NCBI GenBank assembly: GCA_015698285.1
Contig: CP048685.1
Location: 3,286,001 to 3,350,000 of the forward strand
Source of the DNA: Candidatus Nitronauta litoralis
GTDB taxonomy: Bacteria; Nitrospinota; Nitrospinia; Nitrospinales; Nitrospinaceae
Direction: 5' to 3'
Length of the DNA: 64,000 bases
Shown here: positions 55,367-64,000 of the stretch, piece after piece
How positions within the stretch are numbered: position 1 is the stretch's first letter
Layout: each line of letters opens with the position of its first letter
Notes under the pieces: generated by a model
Database searches by the model: none
What the model saw: only the letters and a program-made list of their open reading frames with translations
Told to the model about the DNA's origin: nothing
Program-made: the position numbers and the translations under genes

Positions 55367-56005
55367 TCAGGAACCTTCAGGAAGTTTTCCCAGAATACTG
55401 CTACCACCTTTTACGTGATCGCCAATTTTTACATCAATTTTAGAATCGGCAGGTAAGAAAATGTCGGTTCGCGACCCAAATCTGATGAGGCCAAAGCGTT
55501 CCCCCGTTTCCATCGTTTGGCCTTCCCGAACCCAACAGACTATACGCCTTGCAATTAACCCAGCTATTTGTTTCACAAGTACAGAGTGGGGGCCGGTTTC
55601 AATTAACAGAGCGTTTTGCTCGTTATCCAGAGATGCCTTATGACTGGCGGCATTCAGGAACTTCCCTTTATTATACCGTATTGCCAGAATTCTGCCTGGA
55701 ACCGGGACTCGATTAACATGAACATTAAACACATTGAGAAAAACGCTGATTCTGACCGAAGGCTGGGTTAATAGAGGGTCAGTATCGTCCTGGATTTCGA
55801 CCACCTTGCCGTCTGCCGGAGAAACAACCAGACCTGGCTCAGTGGGGATCTGCCGCTCCGGATCACGAAAAAAGTTCACCACGAACAGCAGAGCCAGGAA
55901 ACTTAAACCTGCAGGGATGATCCAGTTCAACCAAAAGAACAGAACTGTGACTGCAAGAAGTGGCAGAATAAAACGGTAGCCATCACCGGCGATAGGAATA
56001 CGCAT
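55367..56005 (-). CDS. psd: phosphatidylserine decarboxylase (short, archaetidylserine-type)
   Basis: A 212-residue Psd of the short form. Two hydrophobic helices near the N-terminus are followed by VSPADGKVVEI, FLNVFNVHVNRVPVPG, and the processing site FGLIRFGSRTDIFLP, where the Gly-Ser bond is cut to make the pyruvoyl cofactor. It converts phosphatidylserine to phosphatidylethanolamine in the inner membrane. It lies between ilvC (10-base gap) and pssA (2-base gap). Confidence 0.94.
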   Translation of the reverse strand: MRIPIAGDGYRFILPLLAVTVLFFWLNWIIPAGLSFLALLFVVNFFRDPERQIPTEPGLVVSPADGKVVEIQDDTDPLLTQPSVRISVFLNVFNVHVNRVPVPGRILAIRYNKGKFLNAASHKASLDNEQNALLIETGPHSVLVKQIAGLIARRIVCWVREGQTMETGERFGLIRFGSRTDIFLPADSKIDVKIGDHVKGGSSILGKLPEGS

Positions 56006-56015
56006 GCTTTATAGA

Positions 56016-57017
56016 TTACTGAAGTTTTTTGCCGACGAACGGCATCATTTTGCGTAATTTTTCTCCGACCACTTCGATGGTATGCTCTGAATCCCGTTTC
56101 ATCTTGGCGTTCATAACGGGCTGGTTGGCCTGATTTTCCAGAATGAACTCGCGGGCGAATTCACCGCTCTGAATTTCACCCAGGATTTTCTTCATCTCCT
56201 TGCGGGTTTCTTCAGTGATAATCCTCGGTCCCCTGGTCACATCTCCATATGCTGCGGTGGTACTGATCGAATAACGCATATTGCCAATACCTCCTTCATA
56301 AATCAGGTCGACAATAAGTTTGAGTTCATGCAGGCATTCAAAGTATGCCAGTTCGGGATTATACCCGGCGTCTACAAGGGTGTCGAATCCAGCGCGGATA
56401 AGTTCAGTAACACCTCCGCAAAGAACAGCCTGTTCTCCGAAAAGATCGGTTTCGGTCTCTTCACGGAAAGTTGTTTCAAGAACTCCGGCACGCGTTCCGC
56501 CGATTCCCTTGGCATAGGCGAGGGCGATTTTCTTGGCATTTTTGGTCGCATCCTGGTGAATGGCCATAAGGCATGGAACACCGGCTCCTTGCTCGTACGT
56601 TCTTCTAACCAGATGTCCGGGACCCTTGGGAGCTACCATGAATACATCAACATTTTCGGGTGGGACAACTTGACCAAAATGAATATTGAAACCATGTCCA
56701 AAGGCGATAGCATTTCCCTTTTTAAGATACGGTTCAATCTCGGAAACATAAAGTGCGCGTTGTTTGTCGTCCGGCACAAGAATCATCATGATATCGGCCG
56801 CTTTAGCTGCTTCTGCGACGGTTTTAACAGTCAGGCCGTCATTCTGCGCGCGTTTCCAATACTTACTTTCCTTACGTAGGCCAACGATGACTTTCAGTCC
56901 ACTGTCATGAAGGTTACGTGCGTGGGCATGCCCCTGGCTACCATAACCGATGATGGCGATAGTTTTCTTTTTAAGAATTTTGATGTCCGCATCTTTGTTG
57001 TAATATGCTTTGCCCAA
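56016..57017 (-). CDS. ilvC: ketol-acid reductoisomerase
   Basis: A 333-residue class I IlvC that isomerises and reduces acetolactate in valine, leucine and isoleucine synthesis. The NADPH-binding motif [48 protein letters not shown] and [17 protein letters not shown] are family hallmarks. It follows ilvN by 21 bases in the usual ilvN-ilvC order. No other ilv gene is in the window. Confidence 0.97.
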   Translation of the reverse strand: MGKAYYNKDADIKILKKKTIAIIGYGSQGHAHARNLHDSGLKVIVGLRKESKYWKRAQNDGLTVKTVAEAAKAADIMMILVPDDKQRALYVSEIEPYLKKGNAIAFGHGFNIHFGQVVPPENVDVFMVAPKGPGHLVRRTYEQGAGVPCLMAIHQDATKNAKKIALAYAKGIGGTRAGVLETTFREETETDLFGEQAVLCGGVTELIRAGFDTLVDAGYNPELAYFECLHELKLIVDLIYEGGIGNMRYSISTTAAYGDVTRGPRIITEETRKEMKKILGEIQSGEFAREFILENQANQPVMNAKMKRDSEHTIEVVGEKLRKMMPFVGKKLQ

Positions 57018-57038
57018 GGGAGTTCTCCTTCAGTTAGG

Positions 57039-57527
57039 CTAGTTGATTGATTTCACACCGCGGCTCATGGCTATACGCCCAGACCGCACAAGTTCCTTGA
57101 TTCCAAGTGGACGCAGTAATTCAAGGAAGCCTTGAATTTTTCCCTGGTCACCGGTGATTTCGATTGTGTAGGTTGCAGAACTGACGTCAACCACCTTGGC
57201 CCGAAATATCTCAACGATACGCAGAATTTCTTCACGGACCCTGGGCTCAGCATTCATTTTGACCAGAATCATTTCCCGGTCAATGAAGCTTTCCTCAGTG
57301 AGATCGATAACCTTAATAATATCGATCAGCTTATTGAGTTGTTTTGTGATCTGTTCAATTTTTTTATCGTCTCCACGGGTGACGATGGTCATCCGGGAAA
57401 TATTAGGGTCTGTGGTTTCTGCCACATTGAGGCTTTCTATGTTGAACCCCCGACCGCTGAACAGCCCTGATATCCGGGACAGAACCCCGAATTTATTGGA
57501 AACAAGAATGGATATGGTATGTTGCAT
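57039..57527 (-). CDS. ilvN: acetolactate synthase small (regulatory) subunit
   Basis: A 162-residue regulatory subunit with an N-terminal ACT domain (HTISILVSNKFGVLSRISGLF, RGFNIESLNV) that senses valine, and the C-terminal ALS_ss_C half (REILRIVEIFRAKVVDVS). It activates and feedback-regulates the catalytic IlvB. ilvB is not adjacent, unlike in many bacteria; the gene upstream is the divergent nth. Downstream run is ilvC-psd-pssA-accD. Confidence 0.94.
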   Translation of the reverse strand: MQHTISILVSNKFGVLSRISGLFSGRGFNIESLNVAETTDPNISRMTIVTRGDDKKIEQITKQLNKLIDIIKVIDLTEESFIDREMILVKMNAEPRVREEILRIVEIFRAKVVDVSSATYTIEITGDQGKIQGFLELLRPLGIKELVRSGRIAMSRGVKSIN

Positions 57528-57640
57528 GAGTTAAAAACTTAAGAGTTAAATAGACCGCTATTCATCAGAAATTATTTTAAGGATGAGTACTCTTTTCAGG
57601 ACTGAAACAGCCCCTCCCTGTTATTGGGGGAGAGGCTCTA

Positions 57641-58393
57641 ATGGGCACCCTGTATTTGAGTTGTCCTCAAGCTGGTTATACTAGCAAAATCAAAGACTTT
57701 TTTCTAGAAATTCCGCCAAGATTCCACTGTTTATCTTCCATGGACTCCAATTCACTTCCCATAACCTTGAAACGACTCCGCGCGGCAGCCAAAAAGTGGC
57801 GGATTCCATCGGTAACTCAAATAGCGAGGGAAGGGGACCCGTTTCGTGTTCTGGTAAGCACTTTACTCAGTTTGCGGACCCGGGATGAAGTGATGGAAGA
57901 GGCGGCAGAACGCGTCTTTGCTCTTGCCAACAACCCCAGAAGCATGCTGCGGATACCACCCGAAAAACTACAAAAAGCAATCTATCCCGTAGCATTTTTC
58001 AGAAATAAGCGGCGGAGCCTCTCGGCTTTGTGTCAAAAACTGGTTGCGGAATATGGTGGGGAGGTGCCGGATACACTTGAAGAATTGCTCGCCCTACCGG
58101 GAGTGGGACGAAAAACGGCGAATCTGACGCTTATACTGGGATTCGATAAACCGGGTATTTGTGTGGACACCCACGTTCACAGGATAGTGAACCGGTGGGA
58201 TTATGTCAGGACGCGCAACCCGGATGAAACCGAAATGGCTCTTCGTGAGTCACTCCCAAAAAGATACTGGAAAGAGTTCAATGAATTGCTGGTTGCGTTT
58301 GGTCAGAATTGCTGCAAACCGACATCCCCAATCTGCAGCGAATGCCCGGTCGAAGAGTTTTGTCGTAACCGAGGTGTTAAAAAGAAGCGTTAA
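57641..58393 (+). CDS. nth: endonuclease III
   Basis: A DNA glycosylase/AP lyase for oxidised pyrimidines. The helix-hairpin-helix is LLALPGVGRKTANLTLIL with the catalytic Lys, the catalytic Asp is in CVDTHVHRI, and the C-terminal [4Fe-4S] ligands have the C-x6-C-x2-C-x5-C spacing (CKPTSPICSECPVEEFC). The ATG at 57641 has AGAGG 5 bases upstream and gives 250 residues; the ATG at 57740 gives 217, nearer the family's usual 211, but has no ribosome site. The first 33 residues are nonconserved. Confidence 0.9.
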   Translation: MGTLYLSCPQAGYTSKIKDFFLEIPPRFHCLSSMDSNSLPITLKRLRAAAKKWRIPSVTQIAREGDPFRVLVSTLLSLRTRDEVMEEAAERVFALANNPRSMLRIPPEKLQKAIYPVAFFRNKRRSLSALCQKLVAEYGGEVPDTLEELLALPGVGRKTANLTLILGFDKPGICVDTHVHRIVNRWDYVRTRNPDETEMALRESLPKRYWKEFNELLVAFGQNCCKPTSPICSECPVEEFCRNRGVKKKR

Positions 58394-58474
58394 TTGATTT
58401 TTTAAGAGTGGGTATAGACATTGAGAATATTAAGAGTTTAGTTTCGACTTTGTATTGTGAATTGAAATTAGTAA

Positions 58475-58834
58475 TTGAGGAGTTATGAAGAGCTGACCGA
58501 CACAATGGATCGAGAAATGCTCCATGAAACCTTAAATTACTTTTTTATATGGGGCAAAGATGTAGATAAATTGCCAATAAACTATGGGATGTTTTCCTTG
58601 AAAGGTGACAAAGCAGTGGCAAATGTAATTAATAAATTTCTTTCTACTGCCGTTCCAAGCGTTGCTATTGGAGGAATCCCTGTAGGTCAGGCCCGTTTTG
58701 ACATCCTTCAGGATGAGAGTTTTAAAACTCCCGGAGGGAATTATTATGATCTGTTTATCGGGCATATTGAAAAACCGTTACCATCAAATCCTTTACCTGA
58801 TTATTTTTTTGAGCCGGGAAATTATGATTCGTAA
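58475..58834 (+). CDS. hypothetical protein
   Basis: About 119 residues from a TTG at 58475, or 109 from the ATG at 58505; neither has a strong ribosome site. The sequence has an amphipathic N-terminus (MLHETLNYFFIWGKDVDKLP), then a Gly-rich middle (AVPSVAIGGIPVGQARFDIL) and a Pro/Asn-rich end. No signal peptide or membrane helix. I do not recognise the family. It lies 81 bases after nth and is convergent with rph. Confidence 0.5.
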   Translation: MRSYEELTDTMDREMLHETLNYFFIWGKDVDKLPINYGMFSLKGDKAVANVINKFLSTAVPSVAIGGIPVGQARFDILQDESFKTPGGNYYDLFIGHIEKPLPSNPLPDYFFEPGNYDS

Positions 58835-58877
58835 ATTAGTTCGAAATTAGAAGTACATGATTTTAAACGAGTTTCGC

Positions 58878-59600
58878 CTAGAGAGCCCCAATCGCTTTTT
58901 TCTGCATTTCGATCAATTCCTTGATTCCCTGGTCGGCAAGTTTCAGCATAGCGTTAAGATCCTTGGTGCTGAATGGGTCGCGCTCTGCTGTTCCCTGCAC
59001 TTCAATGAATTTTCCCGCTCCTGTACGGACCACATTGAAATCAACACTGGCGGTCGAGTCTTCATCATAATTGAGATCCAGAATGTGTTTGCCTTCGTAA
59101 ATCCCGACACTGGTAGCGGCGACGAAATCCCGAATCGGGATCGAGGTCAGGACTTTTTTCTTCTTGAGTTCTTTCAAGGCGAGGCAAAGGGCAACAAATG
59201 ATCCGGTGATTGATGCCGTCCGCGTACCACCATCTGCCTGTAATACGTCACAATCGATCCATACAGTTCTCTCGCCTAATGCTTCCATATCCACAACGGT
59301 TCGTAGTGAACGACCGATCAACCGTTGGATTTCCTGGGTACGTCCGCTCACTTTTCCTTTACTGGATTCTCTTGTCATGCGGGTGTGAGTTGACCTCGGC
59401 AGCATGGAATATTCAGCCGTGACCCAGCCTTGGCCTTTTCCTCTAAGAAATGGGGGTACTTTATCTTCAACACTTGCAGTGCATTGAACGTGAGTGTTCC
59501 CCACTTGAATTAGTACGGAACCTTCGGCGTACCGGTTGACGTTTTTCTTAATATTGACCGGTCGCATTTGATCCGAAGCCCGCTTATCTGGACGTTCCAT
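58878..59600 (-). CDS. rph: ribonuclease PH
   Basis: A 240-residue phosphorolytic 3'-to-5' exoribonuclease that trims tRNA 3' ends. Hallmarks are the N-terminal [53 protein letters not shown] and [12 protein letters not shown]. Its frequent neighbour, an XTP/dITP pyrophosphatase gene, is not next to it. It is convergent with the hypothetical gene. Confidence 0.95.
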   Translation of the reverse strand: MERPDKRASDQMRPVNIKKNVNRYAEGSVLIQVGNTHVQCTASVEDKVPPFLRGKGQGWVTAEYSMLPRSTHTRMTRESSKGKVSGRTQEIQRLIGRSLRTVVDMEALGERTVWIDCDVLQADGGTRTASITGSFVALCLALKELKKKKVLTSIPIRDFVAATSVGIYEGKHILDLNYDEDSTASVDFNVVRTGAGKFIEVQGTAERDPFSTKDLNAMLKLADQGIKELIEMQKKAIGAL

Positions 59601-59791
59601 TTTTCACTCTCCAAAAGGCTGATATTTGCAGATAAATTGAGAATCAGGGGCGTACCTTAGCAGGTTGAAACAGTCGAATCAATTAATCGTAGCAATTGCA
59701 GGCTATTTTTTTTAACACACTCAATTATTTGCCTTTATAATAATTCAGGTAACTGTACGCGGAATTCCCCTGAAATTTTAATGGATAACTT

Positions 59792-61816
59792 GTGGACTCC
59801 TATTTTCAAAGTGACGTTAAATTAGTCGGTACTCTCAAGGTAAAGGGAACGGTTCATTTCGAAGGTGAAATTGATGGCGAGATCATTGCCACGGACCATC
59901 TGATTATCGGAGAGAAGGGAAGGGTCAAGGGAGATATTCAGACTTACGATATTACCAATCTGGGTCTGATCTCCGGAAATATTGTGGCCGAGCACAAGGT
60001 AGCTCTCGCCAGTGGCAGTCGGCTGGAAGGAGATATCCTGACCCATCACCTTGTGGTTGAAGAAGGGTGCCGTTTTGAAGGCAGCTGCCAAATGCGGGAA
60101 GTGGCTGGCACCCCTGAGAAATCAATTACCCCCTCAGCTTTGGTTGAAACTTTGACCTCACATGAAGTTATTGAAGATCAGGCTTCAGAGGCTCTATCTC
60201 CGGTTTCTCCTCCAGAAAAGGCTACCCGAAAAAAGAAGCGAAAATTAGCCCGTCCCATTGCAGCGGCTGGAATTTTGGCAATGATTGGTATGGGTTGGTA
60301 CAACTATCCGCGTTACTTTGGCGAATCGATTGACCTTCACATTACCCGTGGACAAACGCTCATTGCCCAGAAAAGGTACTCGGACGCGGAATCTGAGTTT
60401 CGTAAGGCGCTTAAAATTTCACGAAATAATTCAAAGGTTTATGCTGGTTTAGGTGATGTATATCTTCAAAAGAAAGAATACAACGAAGCTCTCACACAGT
60501 TTCAACGCTCCATAGAGCTCGAGCCTTCAACAACCTCCAACCACATAAAACTGGCCAAGGCTTATACAGCAAAAGGCAAATTCAATGAGGCCGTTAAGGT
60601 TTATCGCGCAGCGTTGGATATCGACCCACAAAATCACTTGGCGTTTTATGATATGGGGCAATTGAGACTAAAAGAGGGAAAAACGGAAGAAGCGATACAG
60701 CATTTGAAAATGGCGGCAAAACTGAAGCCCGGTTTTTTCCGGGTATTTCAGTCTTTGGCAAAAATTTACTCGGAGCAGGGAAAACTCGACCTTGCCCTGG
60801 ATCAGGTGGCAAATGCAATTAAAGCCAAGGATGATGACCCGGATCTTTTTTTGTTAAAGGGAGAGTTGTTAATTAAAGCCGGAAAAGAAAAAGAAGCCGT
60901 AAAAGCCTTCAAGCGAGTCACCGAATTATATCCGCAGAATTTCAAAGCGCAGTTAAAGCTGGCAGACTGGTATTTTGAAACGGGAGCGCTCGATCAATCT
61001 CTGGTGTCTTATCAGTTAGCAGAAAAACTGAAACCACAGGACCCGCGAGTCCAAGCCCGTCTTGGTAAAATTTACCTGGATCAAAACGATTCGAAACGAG
61101 CTGAGACAGCTTTCTTAAAAGCGGTCAAGCTGGATCCCAAATTTTCGGACGGACATTTTCATTTGGGGAAATTACAATCGGCTGCTAAAAAATGGGATGA
61201 AGCCAGGCTTTCCCTGGAAACAGCCCTGTCACTCAATGATCTTCTGGCTCCCGCTCATTATGAATTGAGTAAGGTCCTCTTTCAACTTGAGAAGTATGAA
61301 GAAGCATTAAAGCACATTAATCAAGCGGCAAAACTGGATTCGAAATCTACAGATTATAAGTTTCAAAAAGCAAAGACGCTGGTAGAAGTAAAACAATACG
61401 ATAGTGCTGTAAAAATGTTATCGACTCTCATTCAAAATGATCCTGAAAATGGCCAGGCCCAGTTTGAACTATGTAATGCTTACAGGAAAAAAGGGTATTA
61501 CACGGTAGCGATCCGCTATTGCGAGAAAAGTATCAATCTGGTTGATAATTTTTACGAGGCAATGAATCGCCTGGCCTGGTTGTATGCAAAAAAGAGAATT
61601 AACCTGGAAAAGGGATTATCGCTTTCACAAAAAACGGTAAAAGCGTTTCCAAAGAAACCAGAATACATGGATACATTGTCAGAAATCTATTTTGCTTCTG
61701 GTGAAAAAGATCAGGCCGTGGAAATGATATCCAAAGCCTTAGAGATTGCCCCGAATTCAAAATATTTCAAGCAACAATTGTGGAAATTCAAAAATGAGAA
61801 AGTTCCCGCAGGTTAG
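59792..61816 (+). CDS. bactofilin-domain / TPR membrane fusion protein
   Basis: A 674-residue protein from a GTG. Residues ~1-105 form a bactofilin-like right-handed beta-helix (VGTLKVKGTVHFEGEIDGEI, HLIIGEKGRVKGDI, SGNIVAEHKVALASG). Residues ~110-150 are a Thr/Glu-rich then Lys-rich linker (KKKRKLARP). A membrane helix follows at ~154-172 (IAAAGILAMIGMGWYNY). Residues ~180-665 are about 14 TPRs. Bactofilins polymerise on the inner membrane; here the polymer domain would be cytoplasmic and the TPR array periplasmic. The topology is inferred from the positive-inside rule. It is convergent with the exchanger gene, 2 bases apart. Confidence 0.85.
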   Translation: MDSYFQSDVKLVGTLKVKGTVHFEGEIDGEIIATDHLIIGEKGRVKGDIQTYDITNLGLISGNIVAEHKVALASGSRLEGDILTHHLVVEEGCRFEGSCQMREVAGTPEKSITPSALVETLTSHEVIEDQASEALSPVSPPEKATRKKKRKLARPIAAAGILAMIGMGWYNYPRYFGESIDLHITRGQTLIAQKRYSDAESEFRKALKISRNNSKVYAGLGDVYLQKKEYNEALTQFQRSIELEPSTTSNHIKLAKAYTAKGKFNEAVKVYRAALDIDPQNHLAFYDMGQLRLKEGKTEEAIQHLKMAAKLKPGFFRVFQSLAKIYSEQGKLDLALDQVANAIKAKDDDPDLFLLKGELLIKAGKEKEAVKAFKRVTELYPQNFKAQLKLADWYFETGALDQSLVSYQLAEKLKPQDPRVQARLGKIYLDQNDSKRAETAFLKAVKLDPKFSDGHFHLGKLQSAAKKWDEARLSLETALSLNDLLAPAHYELSKVLFQLEKYEEALKHINQAAKLDSKSTDYKFQKAKTLVEVKQYDSAVKMLSTLIQNDPENGQAQFELCNAYRKKGYYTVAIRYCEKSINLVDNFYEAMNRLAWLYAKKRINLEKGLSLSQKTVKAFPKKPEYMDTLSEIYFASGEKDQAVEMISKALEIAPNSKYFKQQLWKFKNEKVPAG

Positions 61817-61818
61817 CA

Positions 61819-62760
61819 TCAGGCCTGGCCTACCGATTTTATAACGATATAAACTGCGTACGCAGTGAGTAAAAACAAACCATCAATTTTTTTAAGATTG
61901 TGTCCAAACCGTATAAGTGCGATGAGTCCAAGGGTCAGGCCTGCACAATAGACAAGGTCCATTTGAATTGGAGAAACAATATTTAGAGGCTGGATGAGAG
62001 ACGCGGTCCCCAGTACCATTGTGATATTAAAAATATTGCTGCCAAACACATTTCCAAGGGCCATTTCCCCGTGACCTTTTAGGGCTGAGAGCGTGGCTGA
62101 AACAATCTCGGGAAGGCTGGTTCCAACCGCAACAATAGTGATCCCGATGAGCCATTCACTGATCCCGTAGGATCGGGCAATATTGACCGCGCCCTGTACC
62201 ATCCAATGCGCTCCAAGAACAAGCCCAACCAAACCCACAATGATGAGTCCAACCTGAATGAGAAGTCCTGCGCTTGGGAAATAGCTGGATTCCTCTTCGA
62301 GCTCCAGATCCCCCCCATCTTTTGCGGTCAATGCCAACAAGACATACCCCACAATGCAGGCGAATAAAATGCCTCCTTCTATCCGGCTTAAAAATTGATT
62401 CCAGGTAAAAAACAGAAGCATTCCGGTTGCAAACAATAATGGAGGAGTTTCTTTTTTCAGACGTCCCGGCTCAATAGTAACAGGGGCAATAAGTGCTGTT
62501 ATTCCTAAAACCAACCCGATATTTGCAATGTTGCTACCCACTACATTGCCTAGCGAAACCTCTGGGGCTCCCTGTAGGGTTGCTAACAAACTGACACATA
62601 GTTCGGGAGCCGATGTGCCAAAACCTATCACAACGGCGCCAATGGTAAAGGGGGATAATTTGAAAAACTTGGCAACTTGAATGCTACCCGAAATCAAAAA
62701 CTCCCCACCGAAATAAAGAAAGCCGAGTCCTAAAAGGATGAGGAGAAGGTCAAACCACAT
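61819..62760 (-). CDS. Na+/Ca2+ exchanger-family antiporter (CaxA/YrbG-like)
   Basis: A 313-residue membrane protein with ten hydrophobic helices and the two alpha-repeats of the CaCA superfamily: GFGTSAPELCVSLLATL...GNVVGSNIANIGLVLG and AVGTSLPEIVSATLSAL...GNVFGSNIFNITMVLG. It exchanges Ca2+ or K+ for Na+ or H+ across the inner membrane. The nearest characterised type is E. coli YrbG. It has no obvious operon partner. Confidence 0.93.
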   Translation of the reverse strand: MWFDLLLILLGLGFLYFGGEFLISGSIQVAKFFKLSPFTIGAVVIGFGTSAPELCVSLLATLQGAPEVSLGNVVGSNIANIGLVLGITALIAPVTIEPGRLKKETPPLLFATGMLLFFTWNQFLSRIEGGILFACIVGYVLLALTAKDGGDLELEEESSYFPSAGLLIQVGLIIVGLVGLVLGAHWMVQGAVNIARSYGISEWLIGITIVAVGTSLPEIVSATLSALKGHGEMALGNVFGSNIFNITMVLGTASLIQPLNIVSPIQMDLVYCAGLTLGLIALIRFGHNLKKIDGLFLLTAYAVYIVIKSVGQA

Positions 62761-62923
62761 AGGCAGTCATAATAATAACGCAACAGATAATAAAAGAGCG
62801 TTGCGGCTGGTTGATGGTGTGTTGATTGACGAGAAACTCTATCAGGTTATATGGAAAATTGAAAGAGACTCCTATCTAATTTAGCGGGTGATACAACTAA
62901 TTACCACTGGTTATCTAAAGCAA

Positions 62924-62960
62924 ATAAAAAAACCCTGGAACTCTTGTGAGCTCCAGGGTT
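62924..62960 (-). terminator. intrinsic terminator
   Basis: AACCCTGGA (62931-62939) pairs with TCCAGGGTT (62952-62960); the stem continues inward past one mismatch. Read on the minus strand it is followed by a T-run (complement of the A-run at 62924-62932). It ends the small His/Lys-rich gene. Confidence 0.85.
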
Positions 62961-62991
62961 AATTCATAACTAAAAAATCTGAAATATGATT

Positions 62992-63294
62992 CTAATGGGC
63001 GTTGGCAATATGGCCTTCTTTCATGTTGCCTGCGCCTTTCTTATCATGTCCCATTTTCTTGCCTTTATGGTCACCATTTTTTTCACCACTGCTGCCTTCA
63101 CCTTTATGACCGTCTTTATATTCCGAACCACCGGCATGTTTGTCCGTTTTAGAAGAACCGCTTCCTTCTTCCATGTGAGCCTTATCTTTTCCGTGCCCCT
63201 TGCCGGGATGTTTACCATCGTCTGCCACGGCTGTCCCAATAAAGAAAAAGATAGCCATGAGTGCTGTTACAATTGCAATACCTGATTTTTGCAT
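62992..63294 (-). CDS. small secreted His/Lys/Gly-rich protein
   Basis: A 100-residue protein with a clear signal peptide (GIAIVTALMAIFFFIGTAVA) and a highly biased mature part, rich in Lys, His, Gly and Asp (KHPGKGHGKDKAHME, GHKGEGSSGEKNGDHKG). It may bind metal or anions in the periplasm or just be disordered; that is inference. AAGGAG lies about 7 bases before the ATG and a good terminator follows. I do not recognise the family. Confidence 0.65.
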   Translation of the reverse strand: MQKSGIAIVTALMAIFFFIGTAVADDGKHPGKGHGKDKAHMEEGSGSSKTDKHAGGSEYKDGHKGEGSSGEKNGDHKGKKMGHDKKGAGNMKEGHIANAH

Positions 63295-63413
63295 TTTAAT
63301 CTCCTTTTAAAATTAATTTGTGCGCAGCCATGCTGGGTTGAAGCCGACATAGCCAAAGCATGTTTCCTGAAGTCGCTTCACCCAGAGTATCTTAGATGTG
63401 GAACGAAAGAATA

Positions 63414-63449
63414 TAAAAAAATCAGGCAAAATCGTTTTAAACTTTTGCC
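63414..63449 (-). terminator. intrinsic terminator of the SPOR-domain gene
   Basis: GGCAAAA (63425-63431) pairs with TTTTGCC (63443-63449) across an 11-base loop; on the minus strand a T-run follows. It ends the gene whose stop is at 63477. Confidence 0.78.
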
Positions 63450-63476
63450 ACCAAAACCGTTAATTGGGGTAGGGCA

Positions 63477-64000
63477 TTAACCCTTTTTAACGAAAAAAAT
63501 GAACGAGTTTTTATACCCCGCTTTCGCCAGACCAGACCGGGCCGTTTGTGCCTGCGAAGAGGTATTAAACCCGCCAAGCTTTACTACATTGATGGATTTG
63601 TTGTTTACCGTTTTGGTGCCTATGGAGGGATTAAAGCCGGCTTTTTTTAACTTTCCTGCCAGACGATCAGCATTGGCTTTTCTGGAAAATGCTCCTATCT
63701 GAATAAAATAGCCGGAGGAAGCAGATACTTTTGATGTTGAAGACAGGTTTGAACCTGGGGCTTTAAGATCTCGCGCTGGTGGCAAGTTCATGGCTTTCAA
63801 AGTTGTGCCCACAACCTTCTTTTTAGTTTTTACTTTTGCGCCCGTTTCAGAAAAACTGATTTGTGGGTTTTTGACCGATGGGTTGGCTTGCGAGGATTTC
63901 ACCGCTTTGGTAGTTTTTGCAGGATTTTTTACTGTCGGTTTGGTTTCCGGTTTTTTTGGGGCCGGTGGAGGCGTCTTGGCAACAGGTTTAATTTCTGGAA
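63477..64000 (-). CDS. SPOR-domain protein (5' partial)
   Basis: The frame is open to the right window edge, so the N-terminus is missing; the GTG at 63902 is probably internal. Visible residues begin with a Pro/Lys-rich linker (KTPPPAPKKPETKP) and end in a C-terminal SPOR domain of about 75 residues (SGYFIQIGAFSRKANADRLA, INVVKLGGFNTSSQA). SPOR domains bind denuded peptidoglycan at the division septum. A membrane anchor would be expected upstream, outside the window. Confidence 0.85.
   Translation of the reverse strand, partial: PEIKPVAKTPPPAPKKPETKPTVKNPAKTTKAVKSSQANPSVKNPQISFSETGAKVKTKKKVVGTTLKAMNLPPARDLKAPGSNLSSTSKVSASSGYFIQIGAFSRKANADRLAGKLKKAGFNPSIGTKTVNNKSINVVKLGGFNTSSQAQTARSGLAKAGYKNSFIFFVKKG

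Noticed and set aside
56328-56879. A 183-residue open frame opposite ilvC
   Set aside because: It is entirely antisense to a conserved gene and has no family resemblance or ribosome site.
59640-59720. A TAGC/GCTA hairpin followed by T residues upstream of the bactofilin-like gene
   Set aside because: The stem is only about five pairs and no gene on the plus strand ends before it, so I did not call a terminator.
1-64000. tRNA, rRNA, CRISPR arrays, insertion sequences and attachment sites
   Set aside because: I found no tRNA-like cloverleaf with a T-loop, no spaced direct repeats and no transposase or integrase. The periodic repeats present are protein repeats (TPR, VCBS, LRR, MORN).

Overview
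The window is ordinary bacterial chromosome: densely packed genes with short gaps, no rRNA, tRNA, insertion sequence, prophage or CRISPR array that I can see, and no obvious composition break. The gene set suggests a Gram-negative, probably marine chemolithoautotroph-like lineage, most simply a Nitrospina-type organism (Nitrospinota) or a relative. Pointers are a siroheme nitrite/sulfite reductase, a chlorite-dismutase-family haem protein, nuo genes, MlaA, TatA, class A PBP, and many TPR proteins. This taxonomic guess is inference from gene content, not proof.

Layout. 1-6.8 kb (+): partial transaldolase, glucokinase, argG, an NtrC-type sigma-54 regulator and a TPR/periplasmic-binding protein resembling LpoA. 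It converges on an operon (-) of LRR protein, DUF5069 protein and penicillin-binding protein 1A (6.9-10.2 kb). 10.4-12.5 kb: a small secreted TPR protein with its own terminator, a long-tailed TatA, and a flippase-like membrane protein. 12.6-17.1 kb (-): nuoE-nuoG-nuoD without nuoF. 17.4-23.3 kb: a small membrane protein, an 815-residue TPR protein and a secreted M6 metalloprotease with VCBS repeats. 23.5-29.4 kb (-): a tight group of siroheme reductase with a C-terminal HEPN-like domain, yicC, gmk, hisC and mltG. 29.6-37.4 kb: ICMT-like methyltransferase, YraN, Nfu-type Fe-S carrier plus an unknown, DUF3108, clpS, citrate synthase, a dicarboxylate symporter and a half-size TSUP permease. 37.5-39.3 kb: two secreted proteins of unknown function and a 750-base gap that may encode a small RNA.

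39.3-46.8 kb: DUF2203, an inositol-phosphatase-family enzyme, a SUMF1-like membrane protein, a giant membrane/spermidine-synthase-like/TPR fusion, another TPR protein and MlaA. 46.9-51.3 kb: a YyaL/DUF255 protein preceded by a striking hairpin, then rocD, FMN reductase and GNAT genes (-). 51.4-53.6 kb: a PCP_red-chlorite-dismutase fusion with a near-consensus promoter and a strong terminator, a small unknown and a J-domain/MORN fusion. 53.7-57.5 kb (-): ilvN-ilvC-psd-pssA-accD. 57.6-64 kb: nth, an unknown, rph, a bactofilin-TPR fusion, a Na/Ca exchanger, a His/Lys-rich secreted protein and the end of a SPOR protein.

No single cassette stands out as an obvious new defence or mobile system. The best leads are domain fusions (PCP_red-Cld, siroheme reductase-HEPN, bactofilin-TPR, J-MORN), the nuoEGD mini-cluster, the start-codon hairpin at 46.86 kb, and the possible LpoA-like/PBP1A pairing.
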